A DNA stretch of 64,000 bases from Setomelanomma holmii. Its lineage: Eukaryota; Ascomycota; Dothideomycetes; Pleosporales; Phaeosphaeriaceae. Shown here piece by piece: positions 35,098 through 46,554 of the stretch; the first letter of the stretch is position 1, and each line of letters begins with the position of its first letter. The DNA lies in the NCBI GenBank assembly GCA_010015745.1, contig ML978216.1:138413-202412 (forward strand). Direction: 5' to 3'. The position numbers were made by a program, and so were the translations under genes. A model generated the notes under the pieces. It saw only the letters and a list, made by a program, of their open reading frames with translations. It ran no database searches and had not been told where the DNA came from.

Positions 35098-36761
35098 TCA
35101 TAGAATCAGGCAGAATCCAAGATACCTTAGAACGCCGACTCTGACAAGTTCTAGACCCTCGCCACAGGTTTGCAATACCAGAGCTTGGATACCCGGGTGA
35201 AGCTTCCCGTCCATGTCAACAAGGCCCAAAATTACGATGGACTCCCAATGGAGAGCACTCTCCAATCTTACTAGATCGACCCGAGAGTTTGTTCTAAATC
35301 TTGAGCCAGAATCCAGGTAAATGTAAGTATCAGTTAGATGTCCGGTATTCTGGTTGCCGATAATGTACGAGATCGTGTCAACTTCCAATGCAAGCTTCCC
35401 GCTCAAAGTTATCGTACCACCTGACACAGATCCATATGGGTTTTATTAGCGGGCGTGATATCGATCGAGTGCAACGTACAAAGTAGCACGCCAGTATGTC
35501 CCTCTCCCATAAGCCAGCGATATAGCGGCCCGCTTCCAGGCCGGCCACGCGACTAGCAACACCTGCAAGCGCCGGCAGCCTATCGCTAGGGCGTGTCAAG
35601 GCGATGTGGCTGTACTCCTCGACGATACTGAGCCATAAGTCTCCGAAACGGTTGTTGTTTCGCTCCAGACCAGTGTTTTCGAAGAGACTTCTGAAAACTC
35701 TCTGACCTTGTGATATGCTCGGGTTATAATGGTGAGTGAGATGATAATCGTCGACAAAGTTGCACTCACATACGCTCCTTACACTGCATGTGAACAAGAG
35801 TTCGGGAGGCAGGAAGTGAAGCGTACGCCGGGCCATATACCTTTCTTGCATGCACCATCCTCGCTGGCAAAGAGGGTATCGCGAAAAATCAAAGTCATAT
35901 TCCAATCAATCGCGGATGTCATTGCGCGTCGCGATTACCTCCAAGGTCTTTTTCTTTCCAACCTTCAAGTTCATCAGCCACGGTGCGTCTCGCACGTGAA
36001 GAAAACCCTTGGAGCTGTCTTTTGCAGAGGTCGCTGCCAGAACGACGTATGCACCCGAATAGACTTCCACCATCCTGGACGATTCGGTTGCCTATTCATT
36101 ATTGTCGTGTTGTACAATGCGAAAAGAATCGACCCACAGGTATCGCAGACCAACGCCGCGGACGACGAATAAGGCGTCCTTGATTGATTGTGGAAAGATC
36201 GACATGTCTATCTTCTAGCATCGTGCGCTTACGTTAGACCTCGTAGTGGTGGCTTGAACTGCTCAACCCCAGCAGTGTGTTATTGCAGCGTACTGCACGA
36301 GCTTCGTCGGTGATACAAGCCGGCAAAATTGTCGACCTCCACTGTCAACGATTTGTATCAAATGTTTCGGATTGAACTCTGTCGGTGATGACATATCGTT
36401 TATGGGTAGTATCGCAGTCCAAAAGCCATGATTTGAGCTTGCTGAATGAATCAGTTGGCTGTGAGTCTTCACAAATATTCAGGCCCCCTTGGAGCGGGAC
36501 CTGAGAGTTATCAATATCATCTACTAGGATAATAAGATGCTGCTTAACCACCACAATACTGAGACATACCCTATGAGTGCAATTGAAGGTGGCGATATGG
36601 ACAACCCCCCTCCTCCTCCATCGTTCGGAAACAGAGTTGTATCTTGTTCTCGTCGTCTGTTTTCCGTATCCAACACACCGATGCCAATTTCTTCGAGACG
36701 GCTGGAAGAAGATGGAGGCACTGCCGTATGATGTTGCAGAAATTACCTTTCTTTTCAGCAA
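35098..36761 (-). pseudogene. Second HET-domain gene, disrupted
   Basis: Minus-strand HET gene in pieces. The N-terminal block (about 36761-36430) has SFSKLKSWLLDCDTTHK, the linker typical before the domain. The next block (36430-36263) has RLVSPTKLVQYAAITHCWG, the first HET motif. Then FPQSIKDALFVVRGVGLRYLWVDS and VVLAATSAKDSSKGF (about 36190-36030), interrupted by TAG at 36094-36092 where a Trp is expected, and TGA at 35908-35906. The third HET motif follows as QRGWCMQERYMARRTLHFLP, and the C-terminal beta-rich region runs to about 35098 (SGGTITLSGKLALEV). At least two frame changes separate the first blocks. It points toward the first HET pseudogene (tail to tail, 211 bp apart). Confidence 0.7.
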
Positions 36762-38829
36762 CGAAGATCGATACTATGCAATACCGTGTAAGCACTGCGA
36801 GGTGAACAAACGTCACAACCAATCATCATTAGAGCATGTGGTTTAGGGTCTACGTGGCGCAACCTACGCCACTGGCGCACAAATAGACGTGGTGAGCTAA
36901 AGCTAGTGTGTGTTCGTATGAGTGACTTGTCGATTCGCGGAAGTATCAGGTGCTTCTGTCGTTGATATTCGAGCAGGAATTTCGCACCATAAAGCCAGCT
37001 CCTGCGCAAGGAGCCTTTATTCGAGTCGCCCATAGAGTTGAACCCCACAGAATCGATGAGGAGGAGGGCTTTTTGTGGCAGAGATAATATCAGTCATCGA
37101 ACAGGCTGAGGCAGGTGGTCATGCGCTGAAAGGTCGAAAGGCTGGCGGAGGTGTAAGCCCAGGTAAGCTACGTATCGCATTGATGGTCGATATCGCTTTT
37201 GTAACATCGCCAGACGGTGAAGCGCCTTGTGCTATAGTTCAAGTGGCGATGGAAGATATGGCTGCTAGGTCGTCTCGATTCTCAAGTACTGCAGTCGCGA
37301 CGACTTGCAGAATTGGCAGTCTTAAACTTGACTAGCGCAGTGACTTGAGTAAGTGCCCACTTAATCTACGTCATTTCTAGCGGATGTTCGTCGCGCAAAA
37401 AAGAAGCCCACGAGAAGATTCCAGAACAGCCTGTTAAAGCGCCGCGACAACGTTCTCGAGCTTTGCAAGAACGGAAAGAACGATCGAATTATGGATAAGT
37501 AGCTAAAATGCCATTAAAACATCATCGAACCTTACATGATACTGATGAAGTGCATAAATGAGATGCGAACTTGTTTGTTATTGTGAGCTATCAGAACTAG
37601 CTACATAGAAGGAACGAGCTGAACAGACGCTAGTCCCAAAGAGGTACACAAGTGACCTGTATCCTCGAACAGATACAGCCTTGATCTCTCGAACTTCGTT
37701 TGATATGTTGAGCCACGTACCTCGCTTTCGGGAAGGAAAGACTGATCGAATAAAGGCATTCAGCTATTGTCATGGACGAAGGAGTGCCAGAGACATGCAC
37801 AACTGGTGCGTCGATTCTTATGGATCAGTGAAAGATAAGCAGGAAGAGGGATATAAGCGGAACGACTCGTCACTTTACAAAGCCTCGATGAAGATGTTTG
37901 TCAGCGACGACAAGTCGAGGATAGCCAGTCGAGAATTTATAATTCAAAACAGCCGGACCCGGCAACAACATGTTCAATGAAACTTCATCCCTCAGGAGCT
38001 CGCTCTACCATGATTGCAATCTGCATTCAAATCAATTTCATAAAGAATATGCGATGTTAATTAGCGCGCACATATTCTATCACTCCCTCCCTTTTTCGAA
38101 CATGCCACGACGCGAGTCTAGATTGGAGGCTACCAGATACAGCTACACATAACTGCGCGCGAGAGCTTTCTCAGTACTCCAAGGTGTGTAAAGAACCTTA
38201 GGACTTTCGTGGTAGCATCAGTATTGACAAGAGACGAGACAACGCAAACATAAGAGCGCAAGGAATTCATTTAGTCACAAACACAAGTCACTCTTGTGGA
38301 CGAGGAAGAAAGGAAGGCATCGCGCAAAAAGTATTTGTACCTCGAAATGCCGGCTAGGAAAGCGCATGCGAGATAAAATGTAGGGAATACTGTCATGTCG
38401 CGCAGTCCTTCTCTAGAATCAACGTCGATCACCCAGCCTGTCTTTGTTCAAAGCACGATGCGAACCATATGCTGAGGTCTCTCGTAAATGTCACATGCAC
38501 TAATGCAAATCCGACTCTGTACGTCCAGCACCAACATGGACACATCTGAAGCCGCTTTTGAAGCCAAGCCAAGGGTCAGACCCATATCCATCCTGTCTTG
38601 CGTCTTTGTCAGAGGATGCTCAAAAAGAGGACATGATGTACTTCTTCATGTCTTTAAGTCTCGCTATACGCAATGTGCATGCAAAGATGAAAATGCGACG
38701 ATGGCTTTGCGATTCTTTATACGTCTCGTACATGCACTAATTTGGTAACAACATCCACGTGCTCATCAAGACCATCTTGCGTCACCTTCATGTCATTCTT
38801 CACACAGTTCATACAAGTCTGCACTGTAT
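36762..38829. other. Long intergenic stretch
   Basis: About 2 kb with only short frames. One plus-strand fragment at 37386-37502 resembles a MADS-box-like helix (separate entry). The right part is downstream of VPS34. A frame at 37681-37980 has no motif and lacks an ATG at its start. Confidence 0.4.
37386..37502 (+). pseudogene. Possible MADS-box-like fragment
   Basis: A short plus-strand frame reads VRRAKKKPTRRF, then SLLKRRDNVLELCKNG, ending at TAG 37500-37502. Spacing of basic residues and the SLLKRR…LELC helix is reminiscent of the MADS/SRF DNA-binding helix seen in short Dothideomycete proteins. It lacks the beta strands that should follow and a clear start. It may be chance; recorded as a low-confidence remnant. 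Confidence 0.25.
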
Positions 38830-41615
38830 CTACTTCCGCCAATACGTCTGCACAAACTCATGCGCCCAATCAATCACACCAGCTTTCCAATCACCCATAC
38901 TCTCCTCTATCAATCTTTCGAACAACACTTCCGCTTCGCCTTCGCTACGACCTAGCCACATGCGCTCCCGTACCTTACCGACACTACCTTCCCTTTCGAC
39001 CTTGATGTCCGGTATATTCGCACCTTGCATCAGCGCAAACAAGTTCAGCAGCAAATTACTGGACTTGCGCAGCGTGCTCCATGCCGTGAAGGCATACGAC
39101 TTGAACGCAAGGTAGTTAGCGTGTTGCGCTCCGCCCATTCCCTCGATCATTTCGCGACACAGCTTCATCTGCGGCGCGAAAGGCTTCGGATCGCGACCTA
39201 GGATGTAGCCGAAGTCGACGTGGAAGAAGCGGCCATCAGGCGCCAAAAGCAGATTGTCAAGATGCCTGTCGCCGACGCCTAGGAGGTACGTGATGACGCA
39301 GTAGCCTGCGCAGGATTTGATGTAGGTGTCCATCGCTTCTTTGCGGACGCCGAGAGGGGCAGAGTCGTCTGGATTATTGGCGCGGAGGTAGGCAAGAAGA
39401 GAGCCTTTGTGCTTTTGGCAGGCCGCAGCGATGGACATGGACGGTATGAATTGGAAAGCGCCAGCAGAAGTAGAGGTGGCGAGGATGCGGTACGGTGTCA
39501 GCTTCAAATCCAGGTTCTCTTTGCGCAAGAGACGATCCATGAGCGTTATAATCTGTATGACAAGTTGATCTTGTCGAAGGTCATCGCCTGTTTTGAAGAT
39601 GATAGGATACTTAGTGTCAGCATTGGTCTTGAAGTTGAGGACCATCGGAAGAAGTGAGGATTTCAAGACGTTGCAATCGTCGGTGTAGATACCAGTGATG
39701 AAGACTGACGGATCGAGAGGTAGTGGAAGCGGGTCAAAGGATGTGAGTTCGTTCTTCGGATCGCTAAGCGCCTTCTTGAGACGTGTCAGCTTGGTTGGTC
39801 GATCTCCACCACCAAAGCGAACGTCTTTCGAGATTTTGGCAAGGACGGTAAGCAGCTCGCCTTGTCGGCGGAAAGTATTGCGTGTCTCGATACCTTCAGG
39901 TGTCTTTTCAAGCTCGACCATGAAGTCATACTCGACCTTCGCGAACAAGTCCCGGTGCTCGGGCTCCTGGTCTGTGCTGAAATCACTGATCTCGACCATC
40001 AGATACCAATGGAAGAAGTTGCCGAGCGCGAAGCTACTGGCTGCGCGTGTGATGAGGAAGCGAGCTAGTGACGAGTCGTCGCCTTCTCCTGGTGCTTCGT
40101 ACTTCAGTGCCTGGACCAGCTGCAGGAGATAGAGCTGTAGCTCCTCATCATCTGCCTTCTTCAGTCGCTCGACTGCGTAACTTCGTACCACTGGATGGTC
40201 AAAGTGCGGCCCAAGCAGTTCTAGAGCATCGTCGACATCAATCTCGGCCCACTTGTCCAGCAGCGGTGCCGCCTGTCGTGCTTCTCTTGGGTTCTTCCAG
40301 TTCACGCACTTGACAAACTTAGTCAGAGCTCGCTTGTCGCGCAACAAAAAGTATCTGAACTTCCAAATATCGTCTCTTTCGTGCGATGTGATCTCCTCGA
40401 GAGGTCCTTTCGCCATCAACAAGTTCAACTTATCTCGGACGTGCACGTTAGGCTTCCTGTCCCGATCCAGGGAGTCGGTCTGCTGGCTGCGCATCAGCTC
40501 GCGATGTTTGTCTTCAGCTGGATTGATCCTACGCCCAATTTCAGGATCGTAAATCTTGATGAGTCGTCCAGCATCCGCATCACCATAGCCAACTCCATCA
40601 ATATCGATATCTGGTCCAAAAGACACCTCGGGAGGCGGTCGTAGGCGTACATCTGCCTCAGGCAGTCGCAGGTCAGATATTGGTGGCGGAGGATACTCGA
40701 CGTCGGTGAAGACAACCGCGTGATCGAAGCGCGGAAACTCAATCTCGAGGTAGAACAGCTCCTGCTCCTCATCTTCTGCCGCATTGCCATTTGCACCATT
40801 CGTTTGACTCTGCCGGTTCAGAGCAGCGGCCTCAGCCTTGAGAGCCTCGTTCCGTATCTTCATCATCTTCTTGTAGACAAGGCCGTCCAGCCAAGCGTTG
40901 GTGGGCAGATCTCCCATCTCTTGCTTCTTCAGGAGCTCCTCCAGACGCTGCATCTCAGCCACCTGCTCGTCTACTGTGTATTCCACCACCTGTGCCTTCC
41001 TAATTCTCCGCGCTTGTGGTATGACGCATGGCGTGGTTGTGTCTGTCAGACCGTCTGCTGCCTTGAAGCGATGTATTCGACATCGTTGTCTACCCTTCTG
41101 CAGCGTGTTGTCTTTGTCGAACAGCGGCATTGTGGTGCCGCCAAAAGGTGTGGCATGCAGGTTCGAGTCCTTATCCTCTGCAGGAGACAGATCCCATATA
41201 GTAATCGCCAGCTGAGCCGACGCAGGCAAATTCGAGTAGGTCACAGGCAACTGTAGCCATTCGTTCCATATGCGCGCGTTCTTGAAGGACTTGTAGGCGG
41301 TCTGAACGGGCACAGTGAGAGGCTTGCTGTCAGCCCATATTTGCGCTGTAACGTAGAGCTCAAAGTTGGCGCTGCAGACTTCATCAGCAACGTCTCTCAC
41401 CTGGTTGCTTCACTTACTTGGTGATAGAAGCACGGTGTCGGAGGTCAGGGCGTCTTAGTAGTACCGAGTATGGTATAGGCTTCTGGTTCCCATCAAGGCG
41501 GTCTCTACCAGACTTTAGCATCACCAACAACTCTCGGCGGCAAGGCATCCTACATTCTCACATGCACTGACAGCCCTGTCAGGTCAAGAGATGTCGCAAA
41601 GTTGAAGGCTTCCAT
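38830..41615 (-). CDS. VPS34: Class III phosphatidylinositol 3-kinase Vps34
   Basis: Makes phosphatidylinositol 3-phosphate on endosomes and autophagosomes, in complexes with Vps15 and Vps30/Atg6. Exons 41615-41554, 41504-41418 and 41371-38830 (introns 49 and 46 nt) give 896 residues, normal for fungi. The first two exons complete the N-terminus: MEAFNFATSLDLTG, then RLDGNQKPIPYSVLLRRPDL. They continue into the C2 domain (ANFELYVTAQIWADSKPLTV), the helical PIK accessory domain in the middle, and the lipid kinase domain with KTGDDLRQDQL, the catalytic loop GVGDRHLDNLLL and the activation motif VDFGYILGRDPKPF. It ends in the membrane-binding C-terminal helix (WAHEFVQTYWRK). Starting at the large exon alone would lose the conserved N-terminus. 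No lesion. Divergent from NSE4. Confidence 0.96.
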
Positions 41616-41974
41616 CGTGAGCGGTGCGGAAGCTGTGTACTATCGTGTGCCATGGGTATATCTCATCTGTTTCGGATGGAAGATGTGAAAGTTGCGACCA
41701 GCACCAGATAACATTTCGTGCAATCACGCGGGGTGGATGAGGCTGATGGCCAAAGCTCCCGAGTGGCAGGGGTACGCGGGTGAGCGTCGGCACGTGTTAT
41801 TGGTCTTGGCTGACGCTCCATTCGCTCCTGCTGCTTGCCTGAGGCAAAATCGCGCTAAGTGGGCGGCGGTCTCTGCGTATCGACGGCAGCCGCGTCCCAG
41901 GAACACAAACTTTTCCCACGTCGTCCACAATCGCTCTCCGCCTCACGCTCCACTTTCACTGCCGACGAGACGGG
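41616..41974. promoter_or_regulatory. Shared VPS34/NSE4 upstream region
   Basis: A 359 bp gap between two divergent intact housekeeping genes, so it should carry both promoters. It is GC-balanced without an obvious TATA box, as is usual for such genes. Confidence 0.5.
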
Positions 41975-43612
41975 ATGGCGCGTCTCAACACCCATCTTTC
42001 TGCGACGCCTCAACAGACGCGATCCTCGACTGTGGACTCCCTCTATCGCGACCCTTCTCTAGCGCCGCGGAACGAAAGCAATGCGCGCACCTCCTCCTAC
42101 TCAGTAATGAGCCCGTCGGCGTCGATGAACTCAGATAAGGAGAACGAACAGCCCAAGACACGCGAAAACACGCCTCAACCCTCGAAAAGGCGGGGCCTGC
42201 GAGGCGCGTCGGCCAGGATACCGACCCCTGACACAGGCTCGACAACAGGCACGAATGGCAGCAAGAGGCGGCGGACTGGCGAATACAACATGCGAGGCTC
42301 GAGGGGACCTGAGATCCACGAGGACGGGCCAGATGACGGTGACGAGGGAGCGGAGCCAGAAGACGAGGATGAAGACAACCCCACTGCTCCAGAAGAGGAT
42401 GAGCAGGGAGATTTGCGCTTCTACAACCCCAACCAGGACCCTGAGCAGCGGAGACGGTTACGCGCGACACTGCGCGACCACTCACGCGTCGTGGATGGTA
42501 GGCCCTATTCATTCGGCCAGCCTCTGTTATGAGTAGCGCTAACAAAGCTCAGAAAACAAGGATGAAATGATCAAACCGAACAGACTCCTCCTAGACGCGC
42601 TGAAGAAGCAAGACAATTTATTTGGCAAAGTGAGGCAAACAGCCGATGCAGCGCTGGACTCCCGCTTCCTGGTCAACGCAAGCGAGCTGGCAGGCAAGAA
42701 GCTCAACAACAGCTTGCAGGGCAACGCTGGCGTTGGGATTGATCTGGACCAGTTTGTGTCGAAATGCATCTACTTTATGAAGTCGGGTGGGCGCATTGCG
42801 GGCGAAGAGGATGCACCAGCCTTACCAGTCGCGGATGAGGACGACGAGGCTGGCGATGACGGATTGGACTGGGCGCTGTTGGGAAGGTATGCTTGCTTCC
42901 CGTGCAATCGACGACCACCCACATCAAGTTTCCTGCTTGGTCCTCTCTCTGTGCAAAAGCGAGCTCGTGCAACACAACGGAGAGCAAGATCGCAACGACA
43001 ACCTGTTGGGCCAGCAACACGACCACAAGAGATCAAGGAGGGCGACATCCAGCAAAATGAGAATTCGAATCTCTCCAATCTTGTCAAGAGCATCAACACC
43101 CGGCTGCGAGATCACATTGAGAAGGTGGATGGGCTGGTCGCGAATGAGCTGTCAGAGATACCAGAGGACGAGATTGAGCCTGAGGATCTGGCAGCGGCTT
43201 CGAAACGCTACCGAGCTGCCATCACCCCATCGGAAGAACTGGCCGTCAGCTTACTCGACTTTGCCATAAATCCGCACGACTTCGGGCAGACGGTCGAGAA
43301 CCTGTTTTACATCAGCTTCCTGGTTCGTGAAGGTAATGCGAAGATTTTGAAGGATGATGATGGGCTGCCATTATTAAGTAAGCAGAAGCGAGCACACCAC
43401 GTTGCATTTGCTAATTCCGCACAGTGCCCGCCAAAGCCCACGAGATTTCAGAGCAGCGAGAGAACAATGTCCAGAAGAACCAGGCAGTCCTTAGTATCGA
43501 CTACCAGACTTGGCAGATGTTCATTAAAGCTTTCGACATCGAAGAGCCACTCATCCCCCATCGCGAGGAAGAAGAAGCAAACGTCGCGCCAGGAGGCTGG
43601 TATGCAGGCTGA
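41975..43612 (+). CDS. NSE4: Nse4, kleisin subunit of the SMC5/6 complex
   Basis: Bridges the Smc5 and Smc6 heads for DNA repair and chromosome segregation. Exons 41975-42497, 42553-43377 and 43425-43612 (introns 55 and 47 nt) give 511 residues. An acidic, disordered N-terminus (EDEDEDNPTAPEEDEQGD) precedes the kleisin region. Recognisable core: LDWALLGRYACFPCNRRPPT followed by FLLGPLSVQKRAR, then the winged-helix C-terminal part with DFGQTVENLFYISFLVREG and the signature SIDYQTWQMFIKAFDI plus EPLIPHR. A tempting donor at about 42890 is rejected because translation straight through it keeps the conserved LGPLSV block. Ends in a short Gly/Trp tail. Intact. Confidence 0.94.
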
Positions 43613-44230
43613 ACCGGCTGTACGATATGTTGTATTGTTACTCCGTCATCGTCCTTCATCCTCCTCACCAGCGCAACGTACATTACACGGGCATCCTTTG
43701 ATCACGGCAGCTTGGGCATTCAACTACAGCACAAGCTGGTACGGGAAGATTTCTGCTTTTACGACGATTTAACCGTCTTTGTACCTTCTGCGATATCCCC
43801 ATCTAGTCTTTGATACCCCAAAGATCTTCTTCATATCTTCTCTGACGTCGAGACGAATATACGCATGACTTTAACAAACCCATGTACACTTATCTGATTG
43901 CATCGTTATGTCGCCGCTGATTTGGACGTAGACAGCTAGGACTGTATAGGTGCAGCCAAAGACTGGGGCAGATGATTGTATGTTTCCGTCCTGCTTTCCA
44001 TTCACGTGCTCTTCGAGACATGTATATGGCTGACACAATAGCACCTTTTCAAAACGCTCGAACACCGTAAATGGAGCGATGTAGTCGCACTTCAATTTCA
44101 GCGGGGAGCCACGGTCGGCCGTGCTATTCATTTTGGCAAAGGGGCGCACATAAGTCATGTGCAGTAACCCCGCTTCTTGAGACCACTATCTTGCATCGAT
44201 AGCTTGACACCTGCGAGCCAAGTCCACGCC
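43613..44230. other. Intergenic, nothing supported
   Basis: NSE4 3' region and HET promoter. Short frames only. Confidence 0.45.
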
Positions 44231-45850
44231 ATGGTTTCTCCTCGATATAGCTACCAACCTTTACAATCGCGTGAGATTCGACTGCTGCAGCTCCACCCTG
44301 GCGAAAAGCAAACGAAGATCCAATTGTCTCTCGTACATGTCTACCTGCAAGACAACGTCGACTTTGAAGCGCTGTCGTATACGTGGGGAGACGGTGCCGA
44401 CCGAGTACCGATAGCTTGCAATGAAGCAGGAGATGTACTTGAGGTCACACGGAACTGTGAATTGGCATTGCGGGCGCTCCGTAGGCCGGACACGATGAGG
44501 ATACTCTGGGTTGATAATATCAGTATCGACCAGGGTAACATTGAAGAGCGCAACAGCCAAATCTTGCTCATGCCCGACATCTATCATGGGTCTGCCCGAG
44601 TGGTTGCCTTCCTAGGTGACTCCTCTGTCGACAGCGATATTGGCATGGACTTCATATCCGACGATGCCAAGACCATACAATCGGGGAACCGTCCATTCAT
44701 TGGCAAGCTCCACCGGAAAGCCATTGACAGCATTCTCGAACGTGCATACTTTGAAAGAGCGTGGATTATTCAAGAAATTCTGCTGGCGAAAGATATTCTC
44801 GTTGTCCTCGGAGACCGCGCAGTCGAATGGAAAGCGTTCTCAAGCACTGTCTCGTACGTGAATGCGAACAAGAAATTACATTTTGGGAAGGCGTATCGCA
44901 GCTCTACACCGGCAGTGGTGCACTGGCGGGATAAGTCCGCTGTTACTAGGCCTCGGACGTTGCTGCATTTGCTAGACAAAACAAGGTACTGCAAAGCAAC
45001 GGATCCGCGAGACAAGGTCTATGCTCTGCTGGCCATATCACCCGAGAAGGATGAGAAAAGTCTTGCACCCGATTATAGCTTGTCACCAACAGAGGTTTTC
45101 CTGTCCATCGCTAGGTATCTGCTTGTTCGATACGACAACCTTGATGTGCTTTGTCATTGTCAAGGCACACCTTCACCTCATGGTCTTCCTTCCTGGGTTC
45201 CTGACTGGAGTATCCATCGTTCCTCGAATGCGCTGCTTTCTACGAACATCTCGGCGGGAGCATACAGGGCGGACGGTAGACGAGCAGCCTATATAAGCTT
45301 TGGGGAAAGCTCCAAAACATTGTTATTGAAAGGAAGGATCATTGACACAGTGATCCAACTCGGATCCGTGTATGATGAAGCAACAGACTCTACAGCTATT
45401 CCACAAGAGTGGGAAAAGATGACAGCTTCAAATGCAGTGAACCAGAAAACCGAGAACGCCTTTCTGGAAACGTTGACTGCTTATCCCACCTATACGAGCG
45501 CCAACCCTTTTCAGCGTTTCTTCTCCAGTTGGCAATCGGTAATGCTTGGCCGTGAGGTCCTAGCACATCCGGTTGCAAGCGAAGCGTCCATAATCCAACA
45601 AATTGTAAACGATAAGTGTAACGGCAGGCGCTTCTTCGTGACAAGATTGGGTCATATTGGTATAGGCCCTGCGGTAATGCAGCCAGGATGTGTAGTGGCT
45701 GCTCTGCTCGGAGGAAAGCTTCCCTTCGTACTTGAAAATTTGGATGGGTATCGGTACAAACTCGTTGGCGAATGTTATGTTCACGGTTTCATGAATGGCG
45801 AAGCAATGCATAGTGATAGCGATGCTATGGATCTCTTCAACATAATATAG
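44231..45850 (+). CDS. HET-domain protein (apparently intact)
   Basis: Heterokaryon-incompatibility-type protein of 539 residues. All three HET blocks are present in one frame: FEALSYTWGD at about residue 45, LRRPDTMRILWVDNISIDQGN in the middle, and FERAWIIQEILLAKDI later, followed by the family's C-terminal part with KATDPRDKVYALLAIS, LPSWVPDWS and a final region with GPAVMQPGCVVAALLGG. ATG 44231 is chosen because the open frame upstream has no ATG. No intron is needed. In the family this domain, often coupled to another recognition module, drives a death response when activated; no partner domain is visible here. It is the only undamaged HET gene in the window, so it is the likeliest to be active. 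Confidence 0.9.
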   Translation: MVSPRYSYQPLQSREIRLLQLHPGEKQTKIQLSLVHVYLQDNVDFEALSYTWGDGADRVPIACNEAGDVLEVTRNCELALRALRRPDTMRILWVDNISIDQGNIEERNSQILLMPDIYHGSARVVAFLGDSSVDSDIGMDFISDDAKTIQSGNRPFIGKLHRKAIDSILERAYFERAWIIQEILLAKDILVVLGDRAVEWKAFSSTVSYVNANKKLHFGKAYRSSTPAVVHWRDKSAVTRPRTLLHLLDKTRYCKATDPRDKVYALLAISPEKDEKSLAPDYSLSPTEVFLSIARYLLVRYDNLDVLCHCQGTPSPHGLPSWVPDWSIHRSSNALLSTNISAGAYRADGRRAAYISFGESSKTLLLKGRIIDTVIQLGSVYDEATDSTAIPQEWEKMTASNAVNQKTENAFLETLTAYPTYTSANPFQRFFSSWQSVMLGREVLAHPVASEASIIQQIVNDKCNGRRFFVTRLGHIGIGPAVMQPGCVVAALLGGKLPFVLENLDGYRYKLVGECYVHGFMNGEAMHSDSDAMDLFNII

Positions 45851-45996
45851 TAAGCGCCAATTCTTAACCAGTACTATCTTCAAAAATGCTGCTGGCTATT
45901 TCACTTAAGGGACTTCTACGATCGCTAGGCAGCGCTCGTTTGCATGCAAGTGCACCCACGTGTCAATATCGTGCACCTATGTCACGTACCTATCAT

Positions 45997-46554
45997 TCAC
46001 CCTTTCCTTCCTTCCCCCTTCTCCCAACAAGCCGGACAAACTTTACATGTCTTCCTCTCCTTAGCACCCCTCTTCACCGACCTACAAACCGCACAAAAGA
46101 CATACGGAAGACCGAACCTTGTCCAAGAGTCCCCTTTCTTGAACCTAAACTTTGGTTCCGCAGCGCTGGGCGGTCTAGTCCCACAACGAATGCAAAACCG
46201 CGCATGTCTGTGCTCGCCATCTCTGCCCCAAAGCCCTTTGCGATGTGCGTCGGTGAATTCGCCGGCTCTGCGTAGCCGCACGCACACTACGCACGTGAAG
46301 ATGTTTTCTGCACGCGCAGCGTCGGATTGTTCGGAGACTAGGAGAGCGGAGACTGTGGTTCCCAGCGAGGGTATGATACTGTGGAAGTGCTTGCAGGTTT
46401 GTCGGAGGAGTTAGGCGCGGGGTAAAGTGAGATAGGAAATGTTATCTAGGTGGAGTTGGGTAGGAAGCCAGAAGAGTGGAGGCGTTGCGAGAATGGTGAG
46501 GGCTTCTAGACGTGGGGGAGATCGACACATAGTGTCTGTTGTAGCGAAGGACAT
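45997..46554 (-). pseudogene. F-box/Cys-rich protein with one in-frame stop
   Basis: From ATG 46554 the frame reads an F-box-like N-terminus (WLPTQLHLDNISYLTLP), an in-frame TAA at 46413-46411, then directly LLRQTCKHFHSIIPSLG, the second half of the F-box. It continues to a Cys-rich C-terminal module ending at 45997: RFCIRCGTRPP, LPYVFCAVCRSVK and CKVCPACWEK, arranged like a four-Cys zinc site. The F-box would recruit Skp1 in an SCF ubiquitin ligase; the Cys module is common in fungal F-box proteins, of unknown role. Frame arithmetic confirms both halves share one frame, so a single nonsense change (codon 48 of 185) is the whole lesion. It could also mark a shorter product starting downstream, but no good ATG follows the stop before the Cys module. 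Confidence 0.65.

Noticed and set aside
42898..43060. Possible intron (GTATGC donor) within NSE4
   Set aside because: Reading straight through retains the conserved CFPCN…LLGPLSV block of Nse4, so no intron is present.
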